Of a stretch of DNA of 49,099 bases, positions 1 through 8,926 are shown piece by piece; position 1 is the stretch's first letter, and each line of letters begins with the position of its first letter. This DNA comes from Pseudomonas tremae. Its GTDB lineage: Bacteria > Pseudomonadota > Gammaproteobacteria > Pseudomonadales > Pseudomonadaceae. The stretch lies in contig NZ_LJRO01000016.1 in the NCBI RefSeq assembly GCF_001401155.1, forward strand, positions 1 to 49,099, in the 5' to 3' direction. Under the pieces are notes generated by a model, which saw only the letters and a program-made list of their open reading frames with translations, was not told the DNA's origin and ran no database searches. The position numbers and the translations under genes are program-made.

Positions 1-1
1 C

Positions 2-2542
2 GCCCTGCGCAGGGCGCTGAATGACGAGGAGAACTACATTGTCACGGTGCCAGGTCGCGGTTATCGCTTCATCGCACCGGTCAGTGTGCAACCGGCTATC
101 CGCCCCGTGCCAGCACCGACTTCAGCGGACACGCTGCCTGCCGTCCCGCTGGTCAATCGTAAGGTACTGGGACGCGGCGAACTGATCGAACAATTGTCGA
201 CGCTGACCCTGGCCCGGCGTCTGCTGACCCTGAGCGGTCCGGGCGGCGTAGGCAAAACCACCGTGGCGCTGGCGCTGGCTGACAGTCTCGCCGCGCAATC
301 GGGCCTCAGCGTTGCCTTCGTCGACCTGACGCCGGTCAACGGCACGCAGCCCATACTGGGAAGAATCGCGTTCGCGCTGGGCCTGAGCGCCGAGAGCGAA
401 CACCCATTGCATAACATGCCTCCTTCGCTGGTCAGCCGCCCGCAGTTGCTGGTGCTGGATAATTGCGAGCATGTGCTCGATGAAACAGCTGCTGCAGTCG
501 AAGCATTGCTGACCAATGCTCCGCTCTGCTGCATCGTGGTCACCAGTCGCGAGCCGCTGCGCGCGTTCGGTGAATGGGTACATGAGCTTGGCCCTCTTCA
601 GGTGCCGGACGAACACGAAGCGCTCACTGCCGAACAGGCCGTGATGTACTCCGGGGTGCAGCTCTTCGTCACGCGCGCCAGAGAGCAGGACCCGGAATTT
701 TCCTTCAATGACAGCGACGCCCATACAGTGGCTGCCATTTGCCGCAAACTGGACGGTAACCCACTGGCGATCGAGCTGGCAGCTGCACGCGCCAGAACCT
801 TTGGCATCCACGATCTGGTCGGCCTGCTGGACGGCAGTTTCCGCCTGCAAATGACCGGGCTGCGCACTGCCCTGCCGCGCCAGCGCTCGCTGAGCGCCAC
901 GCTGGACTGGACCTACGGCATGCTCAGCGCAGACGAGCAGGCCTTGCTGCGCCAGCTGTGCATATTCAATGGGTCTTTCACCATTGACGGGGTCATGGCA
1001 GTCGTCAATATCGGTCTACCTGATGTGCGCCTGACGTTGCCGATGCTTGAGAGCCTGCTGGACAAATCCCTGCTCGGCACCTTCGATCACAGCCAGGGCA
1101 AACGCTTCAGGCTGCTTGAGACCACACGCCTTTACGCACGCGAAAAACTTGTCCGGTACGATGATGTGCCACGCTTGTGCCGGGCTCACGCACAATGGTC
1201 GCTGACACTCCTGGAACACGCCAGACAGGACCTCGAACAGCTCTCTCAGGAAGTCTGGACTCAGCGTTACAGCATAGAAATCGACACCATCCGGGCTGCG
1301 TTGACCTGGGCTTTCTCAGTCGAGGGTGACCGCCAACTGGGGGTCGAACTGACGCTGCACAGCTCGCCGCTGTGGCTGCGCCTGTCGCTGGTTCGTGAAT
1401 ATCAGGACTGGGTCAACCTGGGCCTGCCGCGGCAACTTGAAGAGGCGCTGATGGACCGTCGGCAACGCATGCGACTACTGACCATGTCCGGCAGTATTCT
1501 GATGCTTACGTACGGCGCGGGGCAGAAAATGCGCGAGGTCTGGCAGCTGGTCAGTGACGACGCCGAAGCGCTGGATGACTCCGAATACCGCCTGCGGGCC
1601 TTGTGGGGAAAATGGAACGACCATACCTGCAGCAACAGGCACGTGCAGGGCACGCAGGTTGCCGAGCAGTTTCTGGCACTGGGCAAGGATTACCGGATCG
1701 CTGACTGTCAGTTGCTCGGCAAGCGAATGCGCGCTACCAGCGCGTTCTACATGGGCGATATGAAAACCGCACGTCAGGCCATCGAAGAAGCGCTGGGCGC
1801 GCCTCGCTCGCGGTCATCGCACATCATCGACATGCATTTCGACCAGCGCATTGCCGCGCAGTCGCTGCGGGCTCAGGTTCAGCTACTAATCGGTAATACC
1901 GGGCAGGCAATGGTCGCTCTGGATACCAATGTGGAACAGGCGGTTGCGCTGAGTCATCCTGCAACGTTGTGGTACACCCTGGCGATCAGTGCGATCCCGG
2001 CGACGCTCATTGCCGGTACGCTGCACAAGACGCGGCGCTTCCTGAAGCTTCTCAAACAGAGCAGCGAACGGCAGCCGTTGCATATCTGGCGGCAGCTGAC
2101 GTGCTGCTATGAAAGTATTCTGGCGATTCGCCAAGGTGATCCGGCAACGGGTGTACCGCTGCTCGGAGAAGCGCTGCAGCAACTGCGCAACCATGTCGAA
2201 ACACCCCTGCATGCGATGCTGCACACCGAGTATGCGACCGGGCTGGCGGCGCTGAAACTCGAACCCCTGGCGCTGGAAATCCTCGACGAGCTGCATGTCG
2301 GTGCGGTGAATAACCACGACCGCTGGTATTTGCCGGAGATCATGCGGGTCAAGGCTCAGCTGATGCTCGACCAGCCGCATGACTACTCGCTGGAAGCTGT
2401 GCGCATGATGCTGAATCAGGCCCTGGAAACAGCGCACAAGGACGGCACGCATTTCTGGGCATGGCGTATCAACACAGACCTCAACCGCCTGAAGATCGCC
2501 CCAGGTACGCCTGTAGCCCGCTACAGTCCTGCGATGCATTGA
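2..2542 (+). CDS. Winged-helix/NB-ARC-type ATPase transcriptional regulator, 5' truncated by window edge
   Basis: The reading frame is open from base 2, so the gene begins left of the window. The first residues (ALRRALND..., then VPGRGYRFIAPV) are the end of an OmpR/PhoB-type winged-helix DNA-binding domain. An AAA/NB-ARC-like ATPase follows, with Walker A GPGGVGKTT about 20 residues after the linker and a Walker B-like LLVLDNCEH. After it comes a long helical, TPR-like C-terminal half of about 450 residues. This layout is known from orphan one-component regulators of unknown signal. A GTG at 47 is an internal codon, not the start. The gene ends 21 bp before the convergent T3SS cluster. It may have nothing to do with that system, and its target cannot be seen here. 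Confidence 0.85.
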   Translation, partial: ALRRALNDEENYIVTVPGRGYRFIAPVSVQPAIRPVPAPTSADTLPAVPLVNRKVLGRGELIEQLSTLTLARRLLTLSGPGGVGKTTVALALADSLAAQSGLSVAFVDLTPVNGTQPILGRIAFALGLSAESEHPLHNMPPSLVSRPQLLVLDNCEHVLDETAAAVEALLTNAPLCCIVVTSREPLRAFGEWVHELGPLQVPDEHEALTAEQAVMYSGVQLFVTRAREQDPEFSFNDSDAHTVAAICRKLDGNPLAIELAAARARTFGIHDLVGLLDGSFRLQMTGLRTALPRQRSLSATLDWTYGMLSADEQALLRQLCIFNGSFTIDGVMAVVNIGLPDVRLTLPMLESLLDKSLLGTFDHSQGKRFRLLETTRLYAREKLVRYDDVPRLCRAHAQWSLTLLEHARQDLEQLSQEVWTQRYSIEIDTIRAALTWAFSVEGDRQLGVELTLHSSPLWLRLSLVREYQDWVNLGLPRQLEEALMDRRQRMRLLTMSGSILMLTYGAGQKMREVWQLVSDDAEALDDSEYRLRALWGKWNDHTCSNRHVQGTQVAEQFLALGKDYRIADCQLLGKRMRATSAFYMGDMKTARQAIEEALGAPRSRSSHIIDMHFDQRIAAQSLRAQVQLLIGNTGQAMVALDTNVEQAVALSHPATLWYTLAISAIPATLIAGTLHKTRRFLKLLKQSSERQPLHIWRQLTCCYESILAIRQGDPATGVPLLGEALQQLRNHVETPLHAMLHTEYATGLAALKLEPLALEILDELHVGAVNNHDRWYLPEIMRVKAQLMLDQPHDYSLEAVRMMLNQALETAHKDGTHFWAWRINTDLNRLKIAPGTPVARYSPAMH

Positions 2543-2563
2543 GTGCGCTGGTTAGCGCTCAGG

Positions 2564-3610
2564 TCATATCAGCCGCTGCGCCACCAGTGCGTCGGCGACG
2601 GCCTGAAACGTGTTTTCCGGGACCGGGTCGCCCGCCACGCTCCGCTTGGCAATCGACTCGGCAAGAGCTGCATCTGGCCACACGGCGATGCCCAGAGGTG
2701 TAGCCTCGGCCAGCAATACCGCCGATTCGTGTTGTGCGGCGCGGCAGACCACAATCGGCACCGGCGTTTCTCCTCGAACATAACGCACGCCCACAACCCA
2801 ACCGCCAGCGTCGCCGATCATCAGAGACGCCCGTGCCAGCCCTAGCTTGGTCGCCAGTGCCTGCATTTCGCGCCGTTGACGCTGCCGTTCGCGTTTTATC
2901 ATCGGGTCGCCATCGACGTCTTTGCGTTCGCGCTTCTGCTCGCTGTGGCTCATTTTCATTTCCCGGCCAAACAGCCAGCGTTGCATCAGTACATCCACGG
3001 CACCGACCAGCAGAAACGCCGCAAGCACGGTAAACACTAGCGGTTTGAGGACCAGATAAAACGTCGACTCGATACACCCCTCACCACAGCGCGAAGACTC
3101 CATCAGCGCTTGCAGTGCCTGGCGGCCGACCACATAGAACGCCAGCCCCAGCAGCACCACCTTGACCAGCCCCTTGAGAAACTCGATCAGGTTACGCATG
3201 GCAAAGATGCGCTTGAAGCCCTCGGCCGGATTGATCCGCTTGATGTCCGGCTGAACGGGTTCCACCGAGAACACGACACCTTTCATCGTCACGATATTGG
3301 TCAGAATCACCGCCCCGACCGTCACGGCCACCACTGGCAAGGTGATGCCGATGACGATTTGCTCGGCATGATCGAGCAGCCGTGGCCAGACGTCGTTGAA
3401 GGGTTCGATATAGATCAGCGCCGCCAGGTCGATCAAGGCTTCGACCTGCGCCCTCGCCTTGGGCAACAGCACCGAGATACACAGGGTGCATAACAGAATG
3501 ACCATGCCGGAAACCAAATCCTGGCTTTTTGCGACCTGACCTTTTTTGCGCGCGTCACGCAGCTTCTTGTCCGTGGCCGGCTGGCTTTTCTCTTCGCTGG
3601 ACTCACCCAT
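2564..3610 (-). CDS. hrcU: Type III secretion export apparatus switch protein HrcU/SctU, NPTH motif missing
   Basis: The 348-aa FlhB/YscU family protein is the switch of the export gate. The N-terminus (EKSQPATDKKLRDARKKGQV) is typical, followed by about four membrane segments and a cytosolic domain. In family members an Asn-Pro-Thr-His loop self-cleaves and changes substrate choice. Here the aligned place, residues 267-270 just before WVVGVRY, reads Asp-Ala-Gly-Gly, so the catalytic Asn and the Pro-Thr-His are all absent. The flanking domain is intact, so this is not a broken gene. It is the last gene of the T3SS operon, and its start shares one base with the end of hrcT. The family call is certain; loss of autocleavage is inferred. 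Confidence 0.93.
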   Translation of the reverse strand: MGESSEEKSQPATDKKLRDARKKGQVAKSQDLVSGMVILLCTLCISVLLPKARAQVEALIDLAALIYIEPFNDVWPRLLDHAEQIVIGITLPVVAVTVGAVILTNIVTMKGVVFSVEPVQPDIKRINPAEGFKRIFAMRNLIEFLKGLVKVVLLGLAFYVVGRQALQALMESSRCGEGCIESTFYLVLKPLVFTVLAAFLLVGAVDVLMQRWLFGREMKMSHSEQKRERKDVDGDPMIKRERQRQRREMQALATKLGLARASLMIGDAGGWVVGVRYVRGETPVPIVVCRAAQHESAVLLAEATPLGIAVWPDAALAESIAKRSVAGDPVPENTFQAVADALVAQRLI

Positions 3611-4425
3611 CAGTCGCCCTCGACCGCCAATGCCTTGAGCACCTCGACGGTGCCACGGAACTGTGCCAGCTGATCAATCATCACCGGGATCAGAAAGCCG
3701 ATATAGACCACCATCAACACCGAAAAAAACAGGTTCTTGACCGGTAATGACAGGTCGAAAATATGCAGGCTGGGCGCCATGCGCGACAGGTACGCGAGCA
3801 TCAGGTCAGTGATCAACATCGCAATCAGCAAGGGCGCTACCATCAATACGCCTATGCGCATCACCTGATCGAGAATCGCCAGAATGGACATCAGGGCCGC
3901 GCTGCTGAACAGCGGCGTGAACTCGGTCACAGGCCACAACTGGTAGCTGTGGTAGTAACCATCGACCATCAGGATGAAGCCCCCGGACATGAAAAACAGC
4001 GTGATCAGCATGACGGTGAGCAAGGTCGCCATCACACTTGCCTCCCCCTGCCCCAACGGGTCGACCAGTTGTTCCATGGTGGAACCGCGTTGCAGATCGA
4101 TCAGTTCGCCTGCCACTTCTGCGGCCCAGAACGGTATGCCGAACAACAGCCCGATCAGCAGCCCGATCAGCAATTCTTTGATCATCAGGCCGGCCAGAAA
4201 GAATCCGCTGTGTTCGGGCATCGAGGTGAACGCTGAAAAGACCGGCAGAATCATCGGCACCGAGATCGCGACCGCCACGCAGCCGCGAATCATGCCGGTC
4301 AGCCCCAGGCGATTGAACGCCGGTGTAATGATCACCACGCCCATGGCACGGGAGGCAGCCAGTGATGCAGAGCTGATCACCGGGTAGGCGATTTCGATGA
4401 ACGCATTGGTCAGATCAGCGCCCAT
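3610..4425 (-). CDS. hrcT: Type III secretion export apparatus protein HrcT/SctT
   Basis: The 271-aa hydrophobic protein belongs to the FliR/YscT family, of normal length with about six to eight membrane segments. It forms part of the R-S-T export gate in the inner membrane. Recognisable stretches include the hydrophobic N-terminus running into MGVVIITPAF and the central FWAAEVAGELIDLQRGSTM, which is typical of SctT. It lies between hrcS (6-bp gap) and hrcU in the conserved QRSTU order. Confidence 0.93.
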   Translation of the reverse strand: MGADLTNAFIEIAYPVISSASLAASRAMGVVIITPAFNRLGLTGMIRGCVAVAISVPMILPVFSAFTSMPEHSGFFLAGLMIKELLIGLLIGLLFGIPFWAAEVAGELIDLQRGSTMEQLVDPLGQGEASVMATLLTVMLITLFFMSGGFILMVDGYYHSYQLWPVTEFTPLFSSAALMSILAILDQVMRIGVLMVAPLLIAMLITDLMLAYLSRMAPSLHIFDLSLPVKNLFFSVLMVVYIGFLIPVMIDQLAQFRGTVEVLKALAVEGD

Positions 4426-4431
4426 GACAGT

Positions 4432-4701
4432 TCAACGAGTCCACAGCGGAAAGTTGTCCAGCACCTGATTACCCAGCTCCGCCACCTGCCCTGCCAGTAA
4501 CGGGCCGACAAACACGATCACCAGCAGGACGCCAACCAGCTTGACCACCTGCGGCAGTGTCTGGTCCTGAATCTGCGTCAGCGCTTGCAACAACCCTACG
4601 CTCAACCCGACCACAATCGCCACGATCAATGCCGGGGCAGACAGCAGCAGCACAGTCATCAATGCCTGATTCATCAGCGACAGAAATACGTCCTGGCCCA
4701 T
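4432..4701 (-). CDS. hrcS: Type III secretion export apparatus protein HrcS/SctS
   Basis: The small 89-aa membrane protein is of the FliQ/YscS family and has two predicted membrane hairpin helices. Its length and sequence (LMTVLLLSAPALIVAIVVG, then QALTQIQDQTLPQVVKL) fit the family closely. SctS packs with SctR and SctT to make the secretion gate. It is four bases from hrcR and six from hrcT, consistent with a single polycistronic message. Confidence 0.94.
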   Translation of the reverse strand: MGQDVFLSLMNQALMTVLLLSAPALIVAIVVGLSVGLLQALTQIQDQTLPQVVKLVGVLLVIVFVGPLLAGQVAELGNQVLDNFPLWTR

Positions 4702-4705
4702 GGCG

Positions 4706-5362
4706 TCAGCCTCCGTAGCTTAGAATCAGCCCGTGCATCAGGCGTGACCAGCCGCTGAGGGCCACGAACAGGAAGATTTTCAGGGGAATGGAAATCAGCG
4801 TGGGCGAGACCATCGACATGCCCATTGCCATCAGCACGTTGGACACCAGCAGGTCGACGACCAGAAACGGGATATACAGCAGAAACCCGATTTCAAAGGC
4901 ACGGGTCAGTTCTGAGCTGACAAACGCCGGGATCAATACCACCAGATCGTCGTCACGCAGATCGGCACGGGCCTCGGGGGACCAGATGGTTTCGGTGGCC
5001 TGCACGAAAAAGCCGCGTTCGCTTTCGTTGGCGAACTTCGACAGATGCGCCTGCAGCGGCGGGCGCAAGGCACTGCCCAATTCTTCCAGTTGCTGAACGT
5101 TTTGCAGGCTCAGGTCGCGGCCCTCCACCTGCCGATACATGTCGCCGATCAGGGGTGTGGTGACGTAGACCGAGAGGATCAGTGCAATACCGTAAAGCAC
5201 CAGGTTCGGCGGCGTCTGCTGCACGCCCAACGCGTTGCGGATCAGAAACAGCACCACAGAGATCTTCATGAATCCGGTCAGGGTCACCACGGCAAGCGGA
5301 ATCAATCCGATGGTGGCAACGACCAGAATGATCTCGATCAGATTTGGCTGGTAACCGTTCAT
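4706..5362 (-). CDS. hrcR: Type III secretion export apparatus protein HrcR/SctR
   Basis: The 218-aa protein is of the FliP/YscR family. It carries the family hallmark TGFMKISVVLFLIRNALGVQ near residues 29-48, followed by PPNLVLYGIALILS, and a hydrophobic C-terminal pair of helices. It is the core of the export gate. Its ATG overlaps the stop of hrcQ by four bases (ATGA), which suggests translational coupling. Confidence 0.95.
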   Translation of the reverse strand: MNGYQPNLIEIILVVATIGLIPLAVVTLTGFMKISVVLFLIRNALGVQQTPPNLVLYGIALILSVYVTTPLIGDMYRQVEGRDLSLQNVQQLEELGSALRPPLQAHLSKFANESERGFFVQATETIWSPEARADLRDDDLVVLIPAFVSSELTRAFEIGFLLYIPFLVVDLLVSNVLMAMGMSMVSPTLISIPLKIFLFVALSGWSRLMHGLILSYGG

Positions 5363-6420
5363 GAGCCACTGAAACCGAGCAGACGCACGCCCAGACCGTC
5401 ACCGATAGTCACCAGTTCGCCACGGCCGACACGACGGCCATTGACCATCAGGTCTACTTCATCATGCGCCAGGCCGGCCAGCGGCAACAGACTGCCGGGG
5501 GCCATTTCGCGCAACTGCGCGAGCGTCAGCTCCACGCTGCCCAACTGGCAGACCAGGGTGAGCGGCAAATCGTCCAGCGAGGTGTCCAGATCGGCATCGG
5601 TGCTCAGTTCACTCATCAGATCGTTCCTGTCGTAGGTATAGGGAGGGAGCCCGGAGTTGCCAGGACGTAACGCGCCTTGCCAGACCAACGCGTCTCGCTG
5701 ACGCCTCGCTACGGTCTGGCAGTGATGCCCAAGGCGCAGCAGAACTTGCGCGTCAGGCAGGGTGTCGAGCATGACAACATCGCCTGGTAGCAGGCTGCGC
5801 AGCTCGGCGCAGGTCAGCGGGGCCTGCCCGGCTTCGACACTCAATGCGAGCCGTAACCCTTCCAGCGGGGCGCGCGCACAAGCGACATGCTGCTCAAGCA
5901 GTTCGATCACTCTGGAAGCGCTATCTGCGTCCAGATACAGATTCAGCGCCTGCGCGGAATGGTTGTCAGGACGTACTTCGATCGCAACTTTCATCAGATG
6001 CCTGCATGGCTGACTTGCGGCGCATGGCACTACCCGCACAGACTCGCTCAGCAGCGCCTCCAGCGGCTCGATCCAGCTCAGCCAGGCCTGTTCGAGCAGC
6101 ATGGCGTCTGCCTGAGTATCGATTGCAGCACCGGGCTGCCAATCCAGCCCCGAGAGCTCAAGCAGTCGACGCGGGATGTTCAACTCGATCTGATGCTCGC
6201 CAAGCAGCAGTGCCACACGCACCGACTGCCGGCATTCGCCGCCAGCACTGGCCCATAGCACCTGTACCGATTGCTCGCCGATGAGCATCTGCCAAGGCGC
6301 CAAGCGTCGGTGCAGCCGGTTGTGCGGGTTCAGCAGTGCAGCGTCGAAACGGGGCAGTCGGGCCCTCAGCGTGGCAGCGTCAGACTGGTCGGTGGCGATG
6401 GGTCGGGCAAACACCGTCAT
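5359..6420 (-). CDS. hrcQ: Type III secretion C-ring (sorting platform) protein HrcQ/SctQ
   Basis: The 353-aa protein has a C-terminal SpoA/FliN-like domain, about residues 280-350, with LPLTLVCQLGSVELTLAQL and RVGRGELVTIGDGLGVRLL. SctQ forms the cytoplasmic sorting platform together with SctK and SctL. Here it is one full-length gene. In the canonical Hrp1 system of P. syringae the same function is split into hrcQa and hrcQb, so this form sets the cluster apart from Hrp1. It overlaps its neighbours on both sides by four bases. Confidence 0.88.
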   Translation of the reverse strand: MTVFARPIATDQSDAATLRARLPRFDAALLNPHNRLHRRLAPWQMLIGEQSVQVLWASAGGECRQSVRVALLLGEHQIELNIPRRLLELSGLDWQPGAAIDTQADAMLLEQAWLSWIEPLEALLSESVRVVPCAASQPCRHLMKVAIEVRPDNHSAQALNLYLDADSASRVIELLEQHVACARAPLEGLRLALSVEAGQAPLTCAELRSLLPGDVVMLDTLPDAQVLLRLGHHCQTVARRQRDALVWQGALRPGNSGLPPYTYDRNDLMSELSTDADLDTSLDDLPLTLVCQLGSVELTLAQLREMAPGSLLPLAGLAHDEVDLMVNGRRVGRGELVTIGDGLGVRLLGFSGS

Positions 6421-6902
6421 GGTTCGTTTCCTGATACGCCGGCAGGTATCGCGACAGAGGGTTGATCGGCTTCGTCACGTTGTTCGGCCAGCCGTGCATC
6501 GCTGCGCACGCGCTGCTCCAACAGGCTGTCCCAGGCCCTGGTTTTCTGTTGCTGTTCGATGTGCGCCTGCTTCAACTGCGCACGGGCCTGCTCTTCGGTC
6601 TTAAGAGTCAGGGCCACCGCGTCAGCATCGGCCTGAAGCGCTACGCGCTCCTCGTCCAGCTGTTGCAAGCGATCCTGTGCAGCCCGCCAGGCGCTGACCG
6701 ACAGCCCTTCGCTGAATCGGCCGTATGCCTGCTCGGCTTCCTGGACGAGCTTTTCACGGTGCAGGCGCAAGGATTCGCGCGCGTGGTCGAGGTCGCTACT
6801 GGCATCGCGACAACGTTCACGCTGCACGGCAAGGCGCGTCGCTGCGCGCTGCTCACGCAACGCGCGCAAAGCCTGAAGACTGTGCAAATCAGCCGTTTTC
6901 AT
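6417..6902 (-). CDS. Type III secretion stalk protein SctO (YscO/HrpO-like)
   Basis: From the ATG at 6902 the product has 161 residues and is almost wholly helical, rich in Arg, Glu, Gln and Leu, and clearly coiled-coil. This is what SctO/FliJ-like central stalk proteins look like (YscO is about 154 residues). The place between hrcN and hrcQ is the conserved place for sctO. The reading frame is open further upstream to 6995, but starting there would add an unusual hydrophobic, Trp-rich N-terminus. MKTADLHSLQALRALREQR is a natural beginning. Identification rests on length, helicity and synteny, since the family has little sequence conservation. Confidence 0.75.
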   Translation of the reverse strand: MKTADLHSLQALRALREQRAATRLAVQRERCRDASSDLDHARESLRLHREKLVQEAEQAYGRFSEGLSVSAWRAAQDRLQQLDEERVALQADADAVALTLKTEEQARAQLKQAHIEQQQKTRAWDSLLEQRVRSDARLAEQRDEADQPSVAIPAGVSGNEP

Positions 6903-7008
6903 AGGCGTTTTCCATGACACTTGCCTGCTGGCATCGAATGGGGAAGTACATGCGGACAACCAAGATATCCAGACCTGCTTCAACTGCCAGACCACCGTTT
7001 GCGCTCAT
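6889..7008 (-). CDS. Possible 39-aa ORF bridging hrcN and sctO
   Basis: An ATG at 7008 overlaps the hrcN stop as ATGA. It opens a 39-codon frame, beginning MSANGGLAVEAGLD, that ends 14 bases inside the sctO start region. It fills the only sizeable gap in the hrcU-hrcJ part of the operon. It could be a translated coupling peptide that carries ribosomes from hrcN to sctO, or chance. No homology is recognised. Confidence 0.25.
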   Translation of the reverse strand: MSANGGLAVEAGLDILVVRMYFPIRCQQASVMENAYENG

Positions 7009-8333
7009 GCGAGCACCTTGCGCATCTGCGACAAAGTCTGCTCGAGGCTGTCGTGTTCGGCGGCAGGCTGACGCAGAAAGGCCTCGATAGCCGAATGCCG
7101 GGCAATCGCTTCATCAGCCACCGGGTCGCTGCCAGCGGCGTACTCACCCACCTGAATCAACAGTTCGATTTGCTGACGCCGGGCGATCAGTTCACGCATC
7201 CGCGAAGCCAGCTGGCGGTGCTCTGGCGTGGCGATGTGGTCCATAAGTCGGCTGCGGCTGCGCAGTACGTCGATGGCCGGAAAGTGATCACGCTGCGCCA
7301 TATCGGCACTCAGCACGATGTGGCCATCGAGAATCGAGCGGGTTTCTTCTGCCACCGGGTCCATACTCGCGTCGCCCTCAGTCAGTACGGTGTACAGCGC
7401 GGTGATGCTGCCTGACGGCCCCGGACCGGCGCGCTCCAGCAGGCGCGGCAATGCCGAGAAGAACGACGGTGGATAACCGCGCCGGGTCGGCGGCTCACCC
7501 ACCGCCAGACCGATCTCACGCTGAGCACGGGCGAACCGGGTCAAGCTGTCCATCAACAGCAGCACGCTACGGCCCTGATCGCGATGGTATTCAGCAAGGG
7601 TCGTCGCCACATACGCCGCCCTCACCCGCTCGGCAGCGGGCCGATCCGAGGTGGCAACCACGGCAACGGTGCGCGCGCGTGCCGCAGCATCCAGCTGGCC
7701 TTCCAGCAGCTCACGCACTTCACGGCCACGCTCGCCAATCAGGCCGATGACGATCACATCGACATTGCTGTTGCGCACGATGCTGGCCAGCAGCGAAGAC
7801 TTGCCCACGCCCGGCTCGCCGAAAATGCCCATGCGCTGACCCTGTGCAAGGGTCAGCAAGCTGTCGATGGCGCGCACCCCAAGCGACAGCGGCTTGACGA
7901 TCCGCTGGCGGCTGAAGGGGGCTGGCGGCTCGGCATGCAGTGGGTAACGCTGCAAGCCGATGGCAGCGGCCGGTGCCGGCCCATCGAGAAACTCGCCCAT
8001 CGGGCTGATGACCCGCCCCAACAAGGCGTCGCCGACCTGCACGCCCATTGCCTGACCCGTGGCGATTATCTGGGTGCGGGTCGACAGGCCCTCCATGGAG
8101 CCGATGGGCGACAGGATGGCGTCGTCCTCATCGAAGCCGATGACCTCGGCCGACAGCTCTCGTCCGTTTACGGGATCGCGCAATACGCACAGTTCGCCGA
8201 TCCGCACCCCGGCGACACTGGCACGCAACAGCACGCCGCGAATGCTTCGCAAGGTGCCACGCATCGGTCTAGGCTGAGCAAGTTGCAGACGCTGCTGAAG
8301 ATCCGGCAGCAGCGTCATCAAGGCCTTATTCAA
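7005..8333 (-). CDS. hrcN: Type III secretion ATPase HrcN/SctN
   Basis: The 442-aa F1-like ATPase powers chaperone release and unfolding at the cytoplasmic face. Walker A GEPGVGKS lies at residues 172-179. It is followed by VIGLIGERGREV, the Walker B region SVLLLMDSLTRFARAQREI and the hallmark GEPPTRRGYPPSFFSALPRL. All key motifs are intact. The start is taken as TTG at 8333 because AAGGGG lies seven bases upstream and the TTGA overlaps the sctL stop. An ATG at 8318 is an alternative. The downstream partner is sctO. Confidence 0.95.
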   Translation of the reverse strand: MNKALMTLLPDLQQRLQLAQPRPMRGTLRSIRGVLLRASVAGVRIGELCVLRDPVNGRELSAEVIGFDEDDAILSPIGSMEGLSTRTQIIATGQAMGVQVGDALLGRVISPMGEFLDGPAPAAAIGLQRYPLHAEPPAPFSRQRIVKPLSLGVRAIDSLLTLAQGQRMGIFGEPGVGKSSLLASIVRNSNVDVIVIGLIGERGREVRELLEGQLDAAARARTVAVVATSDRPAAERVRAAYVATTLAEYHRDQGRSVLLLMDSLTRFARAQREIGLAVGEPPTRRGYPPSFFSALPRLLERAGPGPSGSITALYTVLTEGDASMDPVAEETRSILDGHIVLSADMAQRDHFPAIDVLRSRSRLMDHIATPEHRQLASRMRELIARRQQIELLIQVGEYAAGSDPVADEAIARHSAIEAFLRQPAAEHDSLEQTLSQMRKVLA

Positions 8334-8926
8334 GGAGCATCCCCTTCCGCCAGAGGCAACAACGCACGCCGCAGGTTGTCCAGTTGCGCCTCCAGCCCGA
8401 GTTCGACCGAACCAGCCGGGCTGCCCAGACGCGCCTGACCGGTTTCGAGCTGGTCATCGCCGACGATGCTCAGCGATTTGAGTGCCAGAGGAGCATCGTC
8501 AGCAAGCCGCTGGCGAAGGCCCTCGACTTCAGTCCGGGGCACGTACAACGTCAGGGCCTGATCCTGGCGGAACGCCGAAAGTGCCTCCGCGGTGCAACGC
8601 AGCAGCCGCTCGCGGTCATTCATTTCGCCCAGCACCTGGCGAGCAATGCCCAAGGCCAGTTCAGCCAGCGAACTTTCCAGCCCGGCAAGGTAGCGGTCCA
8701 CCTCGGCACTGGTCTGCGCCAGCAGTGACGCTACCTGCTCAGCGCCTTCCTGACGGGCACGCTCGAAACCCTCTGCACGCGCCTGCTCCAGCCATTGCGC
8801 ACTGTTTTCGCGAACAGACCGGGCCTCCTGGTGAGCCGCTTCGACAAAGGCGTAGCCGTCAACCCAACGTGTGGCATCAGCTGCGCGGACGATGCGTGAT
8901 ACAGGTCGGGTTGGCAGCTCACTCAT
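8330..8926 (-). CDS. Type III secretion stator protein SctL (HrpE/NolV-like)
   Basis: The product (about 198 residues) starts MSELPTRPVSRIVRAADATRW, like other HrpE/YscL/NolV proteins. It has a long helical middle region (residues about 35-110) and a C-terminal mixed domain like that of the FliH/V-ATPase E subunit. SctL regulates the ATPase SctN and links it to the sorting platform. It lies between sctK and hrcN, the rhizobial order nolU-nolV-rhcN. Two upstream Met codons in the same frame (8932 and 8935) are alternative starts. Confidence 0.82.
   Translation of the reverse strand: MSELPTRPVSRIVRAADATRWVDGYAFVEAAHQEARSVRENSAQWLEQARAEGFERARQEGAEQVASLLAQTSAEVDRYLAGLESSLAELALGIARQVLGEMNDRERLLRCTAEALSAFRQDQALTLYVPRTEVEGLRQRLADDAPLALKSLSIVGDDQLETGQARLGSPAGSVELGLEAQLDNLRRALLPLAEGDAP

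Noticed and set aside
4083..4110. GGAACC motif as a hrp box inside hrcT
   Set aside because: No CCACNNA follows at 15 or 16 bases, and it lies inside a coding region. The GGAACC words near 13214, 26879, 27666, 28746 and 44211 fail in the same way.
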